Assembly: GCA_018336015.1 (NCBI GenBank)
Contig: JAGXQZ010000012.1
Coordinates: 1-48,197, forward strand
DNA length: 48,197 nt
Source of the DNA: Algoriphagus sp.
Lineage (GTDB): Bacteria > Bacteroidota > Bacteroidia > Cytophagales > Cyclobacteriaceae
Reading direction: 5' to 3'
The notes beneath the pieces were generated by a model. It saw nothing but the letters and a program-made list of their open reading frames with translations. It was not told where the DNA came from and ran no database searches. Numbering within the stretch: position 1 is the first letter of the stretch; every line of letters starts with the position of its first letter. This document shows positions 1-9,461 of this stretch, piece after piece. The position numbers were made by a program, and so were the translations under genes.

Positions 1-2
1 TC

Positions 3-1448
3 ACTGGAATAGAGTTGATATCCGGTACTGTTCCAAACGGAAGAGCCAATGCAAGTGTCAGCTGGAATCACCTTTTCCCCTCAGATTTTCAGATTTCATT
101 TAAAAACAGTCAGGATGGAAAAAGTTATGATCTGAGAATCAACCCAAACGATTTTTCAAAAAGTTATTCCATTGAACTACCGGCAGGATCGTACTCTTAC
201 CAGGGAAAACCTTCCAATACCAATCCAATTTCTTCAGAGCTCCCAATCACGGTCACCGGGGAGGTTCAGGTAGGCGCATCAGCCGTAGACCTCAAACTGA
301 AAGGGTATTCCACGTATGGGCTACTTACATTTTCCAAACGGAATGTCCCAACCCCACCTTTGCTAGCAAATGGCACATCTTCTCCACTAGTTGAAAAATC
401 AGGCTTCTACTATGTCTATCACAAGGAAACATCTCTGAAAGTGGATGTCTCCTTGGCTGGTGGCAAAAAAATCAGGCTACCGGTCACCAATTCGGCTTAT
501 TCACATGCCCAGTTTCAATTTAGAGCAACAGGAGACACTGATCCGGATCAATTTATCACTCAGGATTTTAGCCTAAATCAGCGCAGTTTTACACTTTCTT
601 CGGATGGTTATCCCACCGAATTGGTTCCTTATCTGCCTGTGGATCTTCCCCAAAGTCAGCGTGAGACTTCAGGCTTAGCTTGGGTCCAAGGAAAACTATT
701 TTCGATCAACGACGGAGGAAATGCCGCGGAGATCTACGAGCTCAACCCTCAGACCGGTGCTTTGCTCCGTACCATTACGGTAGAAGGTGTAAGCAATATC
801 GATTGGGAAGACTTGGCTGTGAGTCCGACGCATTTTTTTGTAGGAGACTTTGGCAATAACCTTGGGAATCGAAAGGACCTTCGAATCCTAAAGATTTCGA
901 TTGCTGACCTGATCAGCCAAACCAAGGTACAGCCTCAACTCATCGAATTTAGCTTTAGCGACCAAAGCCAGTCTTCCTTCAGCGCCAATTCACACAATTT
1001 TGACTGTGAAGCGATGGTTTTTGCCAATGGAAAAATCCACCTTTTCTCCAAAAACTGGACGGATTCCAAAACCAAACACTATATGCTAAGCAGCGATGCG
1101 GGAAAGCACAGCGCTTCATTGATTGGGGAATTGGATGTACAGGGATTGATTACGGGAGCAGATGTGACCTCCGATGGAAAGCACCTTGTGCTGATCGGTT
1201 ATGAAAACAAAGGGATTTCCTCACGGGCCTTTGTGTGGGGTATTCCAAATTTCAATGGAAATACAATCGCATCCAGCAAAGGATACCAGTTTTTCCTTGG
1301 AAGCCCCATCAGTCTAGGCCAGATAGAAGGGATTACCTTTACAGGAACCCTAGAAACAAAAATCTCGGGAGAGTCGCTGAGCCTAGCAGGCAGCAGCACT
1401 CCCCCGAGAATGTTTGAATTGGACTGGAACGGGATATTTACTCCCTAA
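3..1448 (+). CDS. Exported beta-propeller-like protein, 5' truncated
   Basis: The frame is open from base 3 with no convincing ATG, so the gene very probably starts before the window; a TTG at 15 is only the first possible start inside it. The N-terminal half (about residues 1-200) is rich in Ser, Thr and Tyr and looks like extracellular beta-sandwich sequence. The second half contains the spaced motifs ETSGLAW, INDGGN, IDWEDLA and GDFGNN. I recognise these from Bacteroidota surface or secreted proteins predicted to fold as a beta-propeller of the SdiA-regulated/phytase-like type. No catalytic residues can be assigned. The signal peptide or lipobox, if present, lies outside the window. The gene converges on pgi with only 4 bases between the stop codons. 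The function is unknown. Confidence 0.75.
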   Translation, partial: TGIELISGTVPNGRANASVSWNHLFPSDFQISFKNSQDGKSYDLRINPNDFSKSYSIELPAGSYSYQGKPSNTNPISSELPITVTGEVQVGASAVDLKLKGYSTYGLLTFSKRNVPTPPLLANGTSSPLVEKSGFYYVYHKETSLKVDVSLAGGKKIRLPVTNSAYSHAQFQFRATGDTDPDQFITQDFSLNQRSFTLSSDGYPTELVPYLPVDLPQSQRETSGLAWVQGKLFSINDGGNAAEIYELNPQTGALLRTITVEGVSNIDWEDLAVSPTHFFVGDFGNNLGNRKDLRILKISIADLISQTKVQPQLIEFSFSDQSQSSFSANSHNFDCEAMVFANGKIHLFSKNWTDSKTKHYMLSSDAGKHSASLIGELDVQGLITGADVTSDGKHLVLIGYENKGISSRAFVWGIPNFNGNTIASSKGYQFFLGSPISLGQIEGITFTGTLETKISGESLSLAGSSTPPRMFELDWNGIFTP

Positions 1449-1452
1449 TCTT

Positions 1453-3406
<1,954 letters not shown>

Positions 3407-4141
3407 ATGAAAAAACTCACTTTTCTCTTCAGTTTATTGATAGCTTCTTACCTGAGTTACGCCCAAAAAACCACTCCACTCAACCGGCACTTTTACGAAA
3501 TCTCGAAAAAGGATGTTGATGAAAAAGTCTATACCATGAACGAGTCAAAGCTGTCTTCCAAAGAGATGCTTTATTTGATTTTTGACAATCAAAACAGAAA
3601 AATCAAACAGATCAAAGTCAGCTATAATGAAGCAGAGAAGTTTAATCAGGAATTAACTGACACCTACGATACAGCAGGAAACCTCGTCAGTCAAACACTC
3701 CTTAACCTAGACAATCAAAAGTCTTTGACCCTTTATTTTGACAAGGGGGTCAAGAAGGGGCAAGTAATAAGACATAACTATGACCGCTATGAAATCTGGC
3801 GCGAAGGAACTCCGGAACCTTACGAACTGCCGTATTCTGACTTTTTACCTGGCTATGAAGTAGAAAAATGGAAAGCTTTTGTGGCCAAAAATCTGACATA
3901 CCCCATGGCGGCAAGACAGTCAGGAATATCAGGGACTGTTTTTCTAGCTCTTCTCATCTCCGAATCAGGTCAACTACTGGAATACGAGGTAGCCAATGAA
4001 GCAATCATGGATAAAAATCTGGTGAAAGAAGCACTCAGAATGGTAAAAGAATTTAAAGGAAACTTCAATCCCGCCCTTGATGTCGATAGACAGCCCGTGA
4101 AAGCCTGGCTTTATTTACCCATCAGTTTCAAATTGGGGTAA
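3407..4141 (+). CDS. Secreted TonB C-terminal-domain protein
   Basis: Residues 1-19 form a typical signal peptide (MKK, a hydrophobic core, then SYA before Gln). The middle part (about 20-150) is a beta-rich region resembling the repetitive input domains found in many Bacteroidota TonB-like proteins. The C-terminal 90 residues fit a TonB C-terminal fold: a NLTYPMAARQSGISGTVFLAL stretch beginning with the conserved Y-P-x-x-A pattern, then SGQLLEYEV and a final AWLYLPISFKL strand. Unlike classical TonB there is no Pro-rich linker or retained N-terminal membrane anchor if the signal is cleaved, so it would be a free periplasmic protein. Its partner receptor is unknown. A strong terminator follows directly. 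Confidence 0.8.
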   Translation: MKKLTFLFSLLIASYLSYAQKTTPLNRHFYEISKKDVDEKVYTMNESKLSSKEMLYLIFDNQNRKIKQIKVSYNEAEKFNQELTDTYDTAGNLVSQTLLNLDNQKSLTLYFDKGVKKGQVIRHNYDRYEIWREGTPEPYELPYSDFLPGYEVEKWKAFVAKNLTYPMAARQSGISGTVFLALLISESGQLLEYEVANEAIMDKNLVKEALRMVKEFKGNFNPALDVDRQPVKAWLYLPISFKLG

Positions 4142-4144
4142 ATG

Positions 4145-4189
4145 ACAACGGCCAAAGTTGACTTGTTCTACTTTGGCCGTTGTTTTTTT
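4145..4189 (+). terminator. Rho-independent terminator of the TonB-domain gene
   Basis: Perfect 14-base arms at 4145-4158 and 4170-4183 (ACAACGGCCAAAGT and its complement) enclose an 11-base loop. A run of seven T follows at 4183-4189. There is no T-run for the minus strand, so it serves the forward gene that ends at 4141. Confidence 0.92.
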
Positions 4190-4202
4190 GGATTCAGAAC
4201 TC

Positions 4203-5183
4203 TCAATTCCCCCCTGCTTTTTCCTCTGCTTTAGCTTTTCGCTTGAATCCTTTGTTGAACGGCCAAGTGTATTCCAGTGCTTCCATTCCTTTATTGAGAT
4301 TATAGGTCGCAGAGTCAGTATTTTCCAAGGTACTTTTCAGGGATTTGGCAAACTCAGGATCATTGAGCAACATACCAAAGGAATTTTCCTTCGAGTTCAA
4401 CTTATCAGTGATGGCTTTAAACTCTTTGGTGAGTACCTCAGTGTTTGCGCTGGTAGCTTTGAGGTTTTCCATGGTAGCTTTTAGATCAGGAACTATCGTC
4501 TGATCTGTGACCAGGTCGTTCAGCATATTACCTTTTTGATTCAATTTGGCACTGAAGGTATTCAGGTCAGCAATCATTTTATTACTGTTGGTAGAGGCTC
4601 TTTCTAGGTTGACCAGAATCGTTCTGAAGTTTTTTGCCAGTGTGGAATCCGTCATTACTGCACCTACAATACCTTCTCCTGCGGCCAGCTTTCCAGTTAG
4701 AAGCTTCAAGTCATTGGTGATGTCAACCAGGTTCTTATTGTTTTCCTGGAGTGTTTCCATCATTTTATCCGTGTCCAAGGGCATTACTGCCTCCAGTCTA
4801 TCGCCTTCTTCGACCACAGGATAATCTGTACTGCCTCCATAGATGACGATGATTTTATTTCCGATCAGTCCATCCGAACTGATGGTTGCCTTTGAATTTT
4901 TGCGAATAAACTCTGATACTGACTGTTCCACATTCATTTCTACTTCCACTTGGGAATCTCCATAGAAATTTATTTTCCGAACAGTACCGATTTTCACGCC
5001 CGAAAACCAAATGTTATTTCCCGTCTGAAGGCCTTCGATATCATCAAATACCGCCTTAAGGTGTATTGCCTTCACAAATTTTTTCTGCTGACCTCCCAAG
5101 GTCAGGATACCAACCACCAAAATGGCGATTCCCAAAAAGACAAAAATGCCTACCAGGACAGATCGTTTATTTTCTCCTCTCAT
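4203..5183 (-). CDS. mlaD: MCE-domain lipid transport protein (MlaD-type)
   Basis: Predicted substrate-binding component of the Mla-type ABC system that moves phospholipids between outer and inner membrane. A single N-terminal transmembrane helix (about residues 9-28) anchors it in the inner membrane. The MCE/MlaD domain follows at about 39-115, with the family pattern GLQTGNNIWFSGVKIGTV and SDGLIGNKIIVI. The remaining 200 residues are helical and coiled-coil-like, ending in a basic tail; this is longer than E. coli MlaD (about 180 residues) and typical of Bacteroidota versions. It overlaps the ATPase gene by 4 bases (ATGA), so the two are translationally coupled. MlaC and MlaB partners are not encoded nearby. 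Confidence 0.9.
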   Translation of the reverse strand: MRGENKRSVLVGIFVFLGIAILVVGILTLGGQQKKFVKAIHLKAVFDDIEGLQTGNNIWFSGVKIGTVRKINFYGDSQVEVEMNVEQSVSEFIRKNSKATISSDGLIGNKIIVIYGGSTDYPVVEEGDRLEAVMPLDTDKMMETLQENNKNLVDITNDLKLLTGKLAAGEGIVGAVMTDSTLAKNFRTILVNLERASTNSNKMIADLNTFSAKLNQKGNMLNDLVTDQTIVPDLKATMENLKATSANTEVLTKEFKAITDKLNSKENSFGMLLNDPEFAKSLKSTLENTDSATYNLNKGMEALEYTWPFNKGFKRKAKAEEKAGGN

Positions 5184-5938
5184 GAGTTGATAAAATTATA
5201 ATCGTAGAATGATTTGATACGTTCATCGACGGCACGAGGAAATACTTCCTCAAAGGTGCCCATCGCTTTAAATTTCCCATCCAGAAGGACAGCCATTCGG
5301 TCGCCGGTCTGTTTGGCACAAGCCAAATCGTGGGTAATGACAATCGAAGTGGTTTTATACCTTTCCCGTACTTCATTGATCAGGTTATTGATATCCACGC
5401 AGGTGATTGGGTCCAAGCCAGCAGTAGGTTCATCGTAAAGCATGATCTCCGGATTTAGTATCAACGTTCTGGCCACACCAATTCGCTTCTTTTGGCCCCC
5501 TGATAATTCGGAAGGCATCTGATTGATAGTTTGTGGTAGTCCTACTGCATCCAAGAGCTCCTCAATTCTCATAGTAACCTCTTTTTTGGTAAGATTCTTC
5601 ACATTCCTAACTAAAGGAAACTCCATGTTTTCTCTTACTGTCATGGAATCGTAAAGTGCGGAGTTTTGAAACGAAAACCCAATTTTCAGCCTGAGTGCGT
5701 TTAGGTCTTTGGTATTGAGCGTGGATACTTCCTTACCCAAGACATGCATGCTTCCACTGTCTTGCTTCAAAAGTCCCACCATAATTTTGATCAAAACAGA
5801 TTTTCCAGTCCCTGACCTACCCAATACCACCAAATTTTCCTCACGGAATAAATCCAAATCCACCCCCTCTAGGACATCCAAGTCTCCAAAGGATTTATAC
5901 AGATCCCGAACGATGACAACTTTTTCCCTAGTATCCAT
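5180..5938 (-). CDS. mlaF: ABC transporter ATPase, MlaF-type
   Basis: Energises the MlaFED-type lipid transporter on the cytoplasmic face of the inner membrane. All core ABC motifs are present: Walker A GRSGTGKS (residues 40-47), Q-loop near residue 91, signature LSGGQ (145-149), Walker B IMLYDE followed by PTAGLD (165-175), and the H-loop THD. The length of 252 residues is normal. It sits 3 bases after the permease gene and overlaps the MCE gene by 4 bases, so mlaE-mlaF-mlaD form one operon. Confidence 0.93.
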   Translation of the reverse strand: MDTREKVVIVRDLYKSFGDLDVLEGVDLDLFREENLVVLGRSGTGKSVLIKIMVGLLKQDSGSMHVLGKEVSTLNTKDLNALRLKIGFSFQNSALYDSMTVRENMEFPLVRNVKNLTKKEVTMRIEELLDAVGLPQTINQMPSELSGGQKKRIGVARTLILNPEIMLYDEPTAGLDPITCVDINNLINEVRERYKTTSIVITHDLACAKQTGDRMAVLLDGKFKAMGTFEEVFPRAVDERIKSFYDYNFINS

Positions 5939-5941
5939 AGC

Positions 5942-6739
5942 TTACATTGCTCTGATTGCATTGACGATCTGAAGAGCTAGCAACTCTTCGATGAAGATCA
6001 AAAACATAGAAATAACCACTGCTGAATTGGCAGCACGTCCTACACCCTCAGTTCCTTTGGAAGAGTGATACCCCTTGTAGCATCCCACTATTCCGATCGT
6101 AAATCCGAACACAATAGATTTGATAACAGAAGAAAAGACATCAAGGAATGTAATCGCATCAAATACCTGCACAAAGAAGGTCGAAAGACTGACTAATTCT
6201 TTTCCATTTACATTGATAAACGATCCCATAAGCGCTACGAAATCGGTATACATCACTAAAATAGGAATCATGAACGTTGTCGCCAATACTCGTGTAACCA
6301 CCAAAAATTTGAAAGGATTGGTTGCTGAAACTTCCATGGCATCAATTTGCTCAGTCACCTTCATAGATCCGATCTCCGCTCCAATGCTAGATCCTACCTT
6401 GCCTGCTGCAATGAGAGCTGTCACCAATGGCCCCATTGCCCTTACAATTGCAATGGCAATCAACGCAGGTAACCAAGAAGTCGCTCCAAATTCAGATAAA
6501 GATGGTCGTGATTGATTGGTAAACACAATCCCCACAATAAACCCCGTCAAGGAAATCAACGGAAGAGATTCAACACCTATTCTATAACATTGGTGAATTA
6601 CTTCTCTGAATTCATAAGGAGGCAAAAAAACCTCCTGAAAGAACCTTCTTACAAAATTCCAAGCGTCCGCCAGTCCGGTAAAAAACTTATCAATTTTCTT
6701 CGAAAGCAGGGGCTTTCGATCGTCTGCTTGTCCTGCCAT
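5942..6739 (-). CDS. mlaE: Lipid ABC transporter permease, MlaE-type
   Basis: Inner-membrane permease of the Mla-type lipid transporter. The 265 residues include about five hydrophobic helices. The MlaE/Ttg2B family signature is visible in the central stretch (FVGDIV-type FIVGIVFTNQSR, then AAGKVGSSIGAEIGSMKVTEQ, then IDAMEVSATNP). The N-terminal 40 residues are cytoplasmic. It is the first gene of the mlaE-mlaF-mlaD operon; a receiver-domain gene ends 58 bases upstream on the same strand and could be co-transcribed. Confidence 0.92.
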   Translation of the reverse strand: MAGQADDRKPLLSKKIDKFFTGLADAWNFVRRFFQEVFLPPYEFREVIHQCYRIGVESLPLISLTGFIVGIVFTNQSRPSLSEFGATSWLPALIAIAIVRAMGPLVTALIAAGKVGSSIGAEIGSMKVTEQIDAMEVSATNPFKFLVVTRVLATTFMIPILVMYTDFVALMGSFINVNGKELVSLSTFFVQVFDAITFLDVFSSVIKSIVFGFTIGIVGCYKGYHSSKGTEGVGRAANSAVVISMFLIFIEELLALQIVNAIRAM

Positions 6740-6797
6740 AGTTTAGTTCAGATGTTCCAAAATAAGGATTTTTATTAAAAGGCTTGGAGATTTTACC

Positions 6798-7169
6798 TCA
6801 AGCGGTCAGGATTTGAATAAGGTCGGAATCAGAAAGCGGTTTTTCATAGAAGCCCTGAATCCGTTTCTCTTTTTTAGCTTTTGTTCTATCGGCGGGGATG
6901 ATAGAAGCCGTCACAATGAACAGCTTTCCTTCAAAGCCGGTTTTAAACAATTCTTCAATAAATAACCATCCACTCATTGATTCAAGATTAAGATCGGAAA
7001 TGATGGTTTCTACCTCATTACTCTTCATGAATTCCAACAACGTCTCAGGTTCTTCAAAAAAATCCAACTGTATGTCTAATGCCAACTGAGTTGCTCTTTT
7101 TCTAAAAAGTATGTGCTGGATTTGGTCATCATCCAGTACTGCAATTTGTCTTTTCTTTATCTGAGTCAT
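6798..7169 (-). CDS. Single-domain response regulator
   Basis: A 123-residue stand-alone receiver domain with no output domain. The acidic pocket (Asp13-Asp15), the phosphoacceptor Asp59 in TIISDLNL, Thr87 in FIVTAS, and Lys110 in the YEKPL segment all sit where a functional receiver needs them. It therefore probably shuttles phosphate or signals by protein contact. No histidine kinase is encoded nearby. The mlaE gene starts 58 bases downstream on the same strand, so a shared transcript is possible but not shown by overlap. Confidence 0.9.
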   Translation of the reverse strand: MTQIKKRQIAVLDDDQIQHILFRKRATQLALDIQLDFFEEPETLLEFMKSNEVETIISDLNLESMSGWLFIEELFKTGFEGKLFIVTASIIPADRTKAKKEKRIQGFYEKPLSDSDLIQILTA

Positions 7170-7563
7170 GCGACTTTTCTTCCTCTTACTGGGATCCTCT
7201 AGTGGGATCGAACTTGTGACATCAAAGAAACGAAAGAAAACCGAAAGCCGGATTTATCCATAGGTTTAAATTAATACATTCTAACTAGGATCCACCTCGG
7301 TTTTTGAATTTTTAGCCAAGTCTAATTTTTTTAGCTTAAACAAATTAAGTTTCGCTTAAAAGTATTTTAAAAATCTTTAAATCAATTAGTTATTTGTCAT
7401 CATATGAAGCATAGGTTTCTACATTCAACGCTTATTTTCAAATGAATATTTACTCATTAGTCCAAATAAAAAAAGTCTAGCCTTCCCTGTTTTAATTCAA
7501 AAAACTCCAGATAAATGAAATTCACTTTCCGATAAAAATCAGGTATATCGATATATTGCCTAT
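7170..7563. other. 394-base intergenic region, AT-rich
   Basis: Separates the divergent response regulator and DUF389 genes. It contains a perfect 12-base palindrome TATATCGATATA at 7544-7555, ending 8 bases before the DUF389 start codon and well placed for an operator. Two copies of TGGGATC lie near 7190-7220. I see no coding region, RNA gene or terminator, and no clear -7 box. Confidence 0.5.
7544..7555. promoter_or_regulatory. Perfect 12-base palindrome before the DUF389 gene
   Basis: TATATCGATATA is fully self-complementary and ends 8 bases before the ATG at 7564. It could be an operator or a chance AT-rich palindrome; position is the only support for regulation. Confidence 0.3.
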
Positions 7564-8937
7564 ATGGAAATTGAAAATCAAAAAAGAAAAACCCGAAGTA
7601 GATTTATCCGATCTATAGTTTACCTAAGGGACCGATTTGATTTGGAAGAAGGCAAAGAAGACGAGTTGGAGACCATGGATTACATCTCCAAAAATGTCGA
7701 GTTTAAGGGAGCAAATCTCTGGATTTTAATCTTTGCGATCTTCGTCGCTTCCATTGGTTTGAACGTCAATTCTACGGCGGTCATCATAGGAGCGATGCTC
7801 ATCTCCCCTCTCATGGGACCTATCATGGGGATTGGGTTAGCGGCAGGAATCAACGACTTTGATTTACTTAAGCGATCCTTTCGAAATCTGGGGGTCGCAG
7901 TCTTTATTTCCATCCTAACGTCCACACTATACTTTTACATTACACCTATCCATGATGCGCAGTCAGAACTTTTGGCCAGGACGGAACCCACGGTTTGGGA
8001 TGTTTTGATCGCCTTGTTTGGAGGACTAGCCGGGATCATAGCAGGCTCAAGAAAAGAAAAGAGTAATGCTATTCCAGGTGTGGCCATTGCCACAGCGCTA
8101 ATGCCACCACTTTGTACTGCTGGCTATGGACTCGCTTCAGGAAATCTACTTTACTTCTTTGGCGCTTTTTATTTGTTCTTCATCAACTCTGTCTTCATCA
8201 GCCTCTCTACTTATTTAATTGTGAGGTTTATGAAGTATCCTAAAAAGCAATTTCTTGACTCAAAAAAGGAAAAGCGAGTACAAACCTACATTACTCTTTT
8301 CTCCCTCCTGACGGTTATCCCAAGTGTTTACTTAGCTTATGGTATTGTAAAAAAATCGATTTGGAATCAGCAGGCACAAGATTTTGTAAGAGTTGAAATC
8401 CAATTTCCCCAAACCCAAATTTTGAACAGCGATTTCATCTATTCAAAAGATGAGAAAATCATCGAAGTAAGCCTGATTGGTAATCAGTTATCTGATGATG
8501 AAATAGCTATTTTGGAAAAGAAAATCAAGGACTTTGGATTGAATGACACTAAATTGATTATTAATCAAAGTGGAAATGGAACCGATATCAAAGTACTGAC
8601 AAATGATATTTTGAAAACACTTTACGAACGAAATGAGGCTTTGATCAAGGACAAGGATGCTCGAATTGCCTTATTGGAAAAAGAACTGGCGGAGGATTCC
8701 GAAACAAGGATTTTAGGATTGGAAATTTCCGCTGAGGCACAAATAAATCATCCAGGTCTTCAAAAATTCAGTCTTGGGAGGACCATTTTCAAAGATTTAA
8801 AAACAAATAAGACAGATACCTTACTTGCTGTCTATGCAGACTTCCAACCTGCACCCTCTGCATCTGAAATCAAAAAATTCAAAGACTGGATGAAAGTCAG
8901 AACCAAATCTGACACCCTCGCCTTTCTCTTAAAATAA
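7564..8937 (+). CDS. DUF389 family membrane protein
   Basis: Membrane protein of 457 residues. A charged N-terminal cytoplasmic segment (1-50) leads into six or seven hydrophobic helices between about residues 52 and 265. The DUF389 hallmarks are present: STAVIIGAMLISPLMGPIMG, then IAGSRKEKSNAIPGVAIATALMPPLCTAGYG. The C-terminal 190 residues are soluble, with a predicted coiled coil near residues 350-375 (KDKDARIALLEKELAED). The biochemical role of DUF389 proteins is not established; transport is only presumed from the helices. A YciI-like gene follows after 6 bases and is probably co-transcribed. Confidence 0.88.
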   Translation: MEIENQKRKTRSRFIRSIVYLRDRFDLEEGKEDELETMDYISKNVEFKGANLWILIFAIFVASIGLNVNSTAVIIGAMLISPLMGPIMGIGLAAGINDFDLLKRSFRNLGVAVFISILTSTLYFYITPIHDAQSELLARTEPTVWDVLIALFGGLAGIIAGSRKEKSNAIPGVAIATALMPPLCTAGYGLASGNLLYFFGAFYLFFINSVFISLSTYLIVRFMKYPKKQFLDSKKEKRVQTYITLFSLLTVIPSVYLAYGIVKKSIWNQQAQDFVRVEIQFPQTQILNSDFIYSKDEKIIEVSLIGNQLSDDEIAILEKKIKDFGLNDTKLIINQSGNGTDIKVLTNDILKTLYERNEALIKDKDARIALLEKELAEDSETRILGLEISAEAQINHPGLQKFSLGRTIFKDLKTNKTDTLLAVYADFQPAPSASEIKKFKDWMKVRTKSDTLAFLLK

Positions 8938-8943
8938 CCTCCA

Positions 8944-9405
8944 ATGACTATGAAACTGTGGATTGCTACCTTACTCGCTGCATTTAGTTTTTCTTTCGGT
9001 GTATCTGCCCAAAGCCAATATGACGAAGCCCTAGCCAAAAAATTAGGAGCAGATAATATCGGAATGAAAAAATACGTCATGGCTTTCCTCCTTAGAGGTG
9101 ACCGAGTGGCAGAATATACCCCAGAACAACGGCAGGAAATCCAAGCCGGTCACATGGCTAACATTGGAAAAATGGCAGAGATGGGAAAACTGGTATTGGC
9201 CGGACCTTTCTTCGGAAATGATGACCTGCGTGGTATATACATCTTCGATGTGCAAAGCATTGACGAAGCTAAAGCCCTCACCGAAACTGACCCAGCCATC
9301 CAAGCCGGTGTACTCAAAATGGACTTGAAAGAGTGGTACGGTTCTGCTGCGCTCATGATGGTAAATGAGATTCATGGGAAGATCGCTAAAGGAAGTATTC
9401 AGTGA
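8944..9405 (+). CDS. Exported YciI-like protein
   Basis: Residues 1-22 look like a cleavable signal peptide (MTMKLWIATLL, hydrophobic core, SAQ). The remaining 130 residues show the YCII-related alpha/beta ferredoxin-like fold: MAFLLRGD, HMANIGKMAEMGKLVLAGPF, GIYIFDVQSIDEAKAL, DPAIQAGVL. Most YciI proteins are cytoplasmic, so an exported copy is less common but recurrent in Bacteroidota. Translation could start at 8944 or at the second ATG (8950). It is downstream of the DUF389 gene in the same direction. The stop codon lies inside the inverted repeat element at 9401-9459. No enzyme activity can be assigned. Confidence 0.82.
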   Translation: MTMKLWIATLLAAFSFSFGVSAQSQYDEALAKKLGADNIGMKKYVMAFLLRGDRVAEYTPEQRQEIQAGHMANIGKMAEMGKLVLAGPFFGNDDLRGIYIFDVQSIDEAKALTETDPAIQAGVLKMDLKEWYGSAALMMVNEIHGKIAKGSIQ

Positions 9406-9459
9406 TCAGTCCCAGTAGGCAGATCATCTGCATACTGATCACTGACCACTACCTACTGG
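9401..9459. repeat. Word-built inverted repeat element at the YciI stop codon
   Basis: Two inverted word pairs occur in permuted order. AGTGATCAGT (9401-9410) is complementary to ACTGATCACT (9434-9443). CCAGTAGG (9412-9419) is complementary to CCTACTGG (9452-9459). A small palindrome GCAGATCATCTGC sits at 9419-9431. The first word contains the TGA stop of the preceding gene. It lies between convergent genes. The same AGTGATCAG word at a stop codon recurs at 39911. Confidence 0.75.
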
Positions 9460-9461
9460 AA

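Noticed and set aside
7190..7220. GGGATCGAAC resembling the T-arm of a reverse-strand tRNA
   Set aside because: The flanking bases do not form a T-stem, and no acceptor, anticodon or D-arm can be folded around it.
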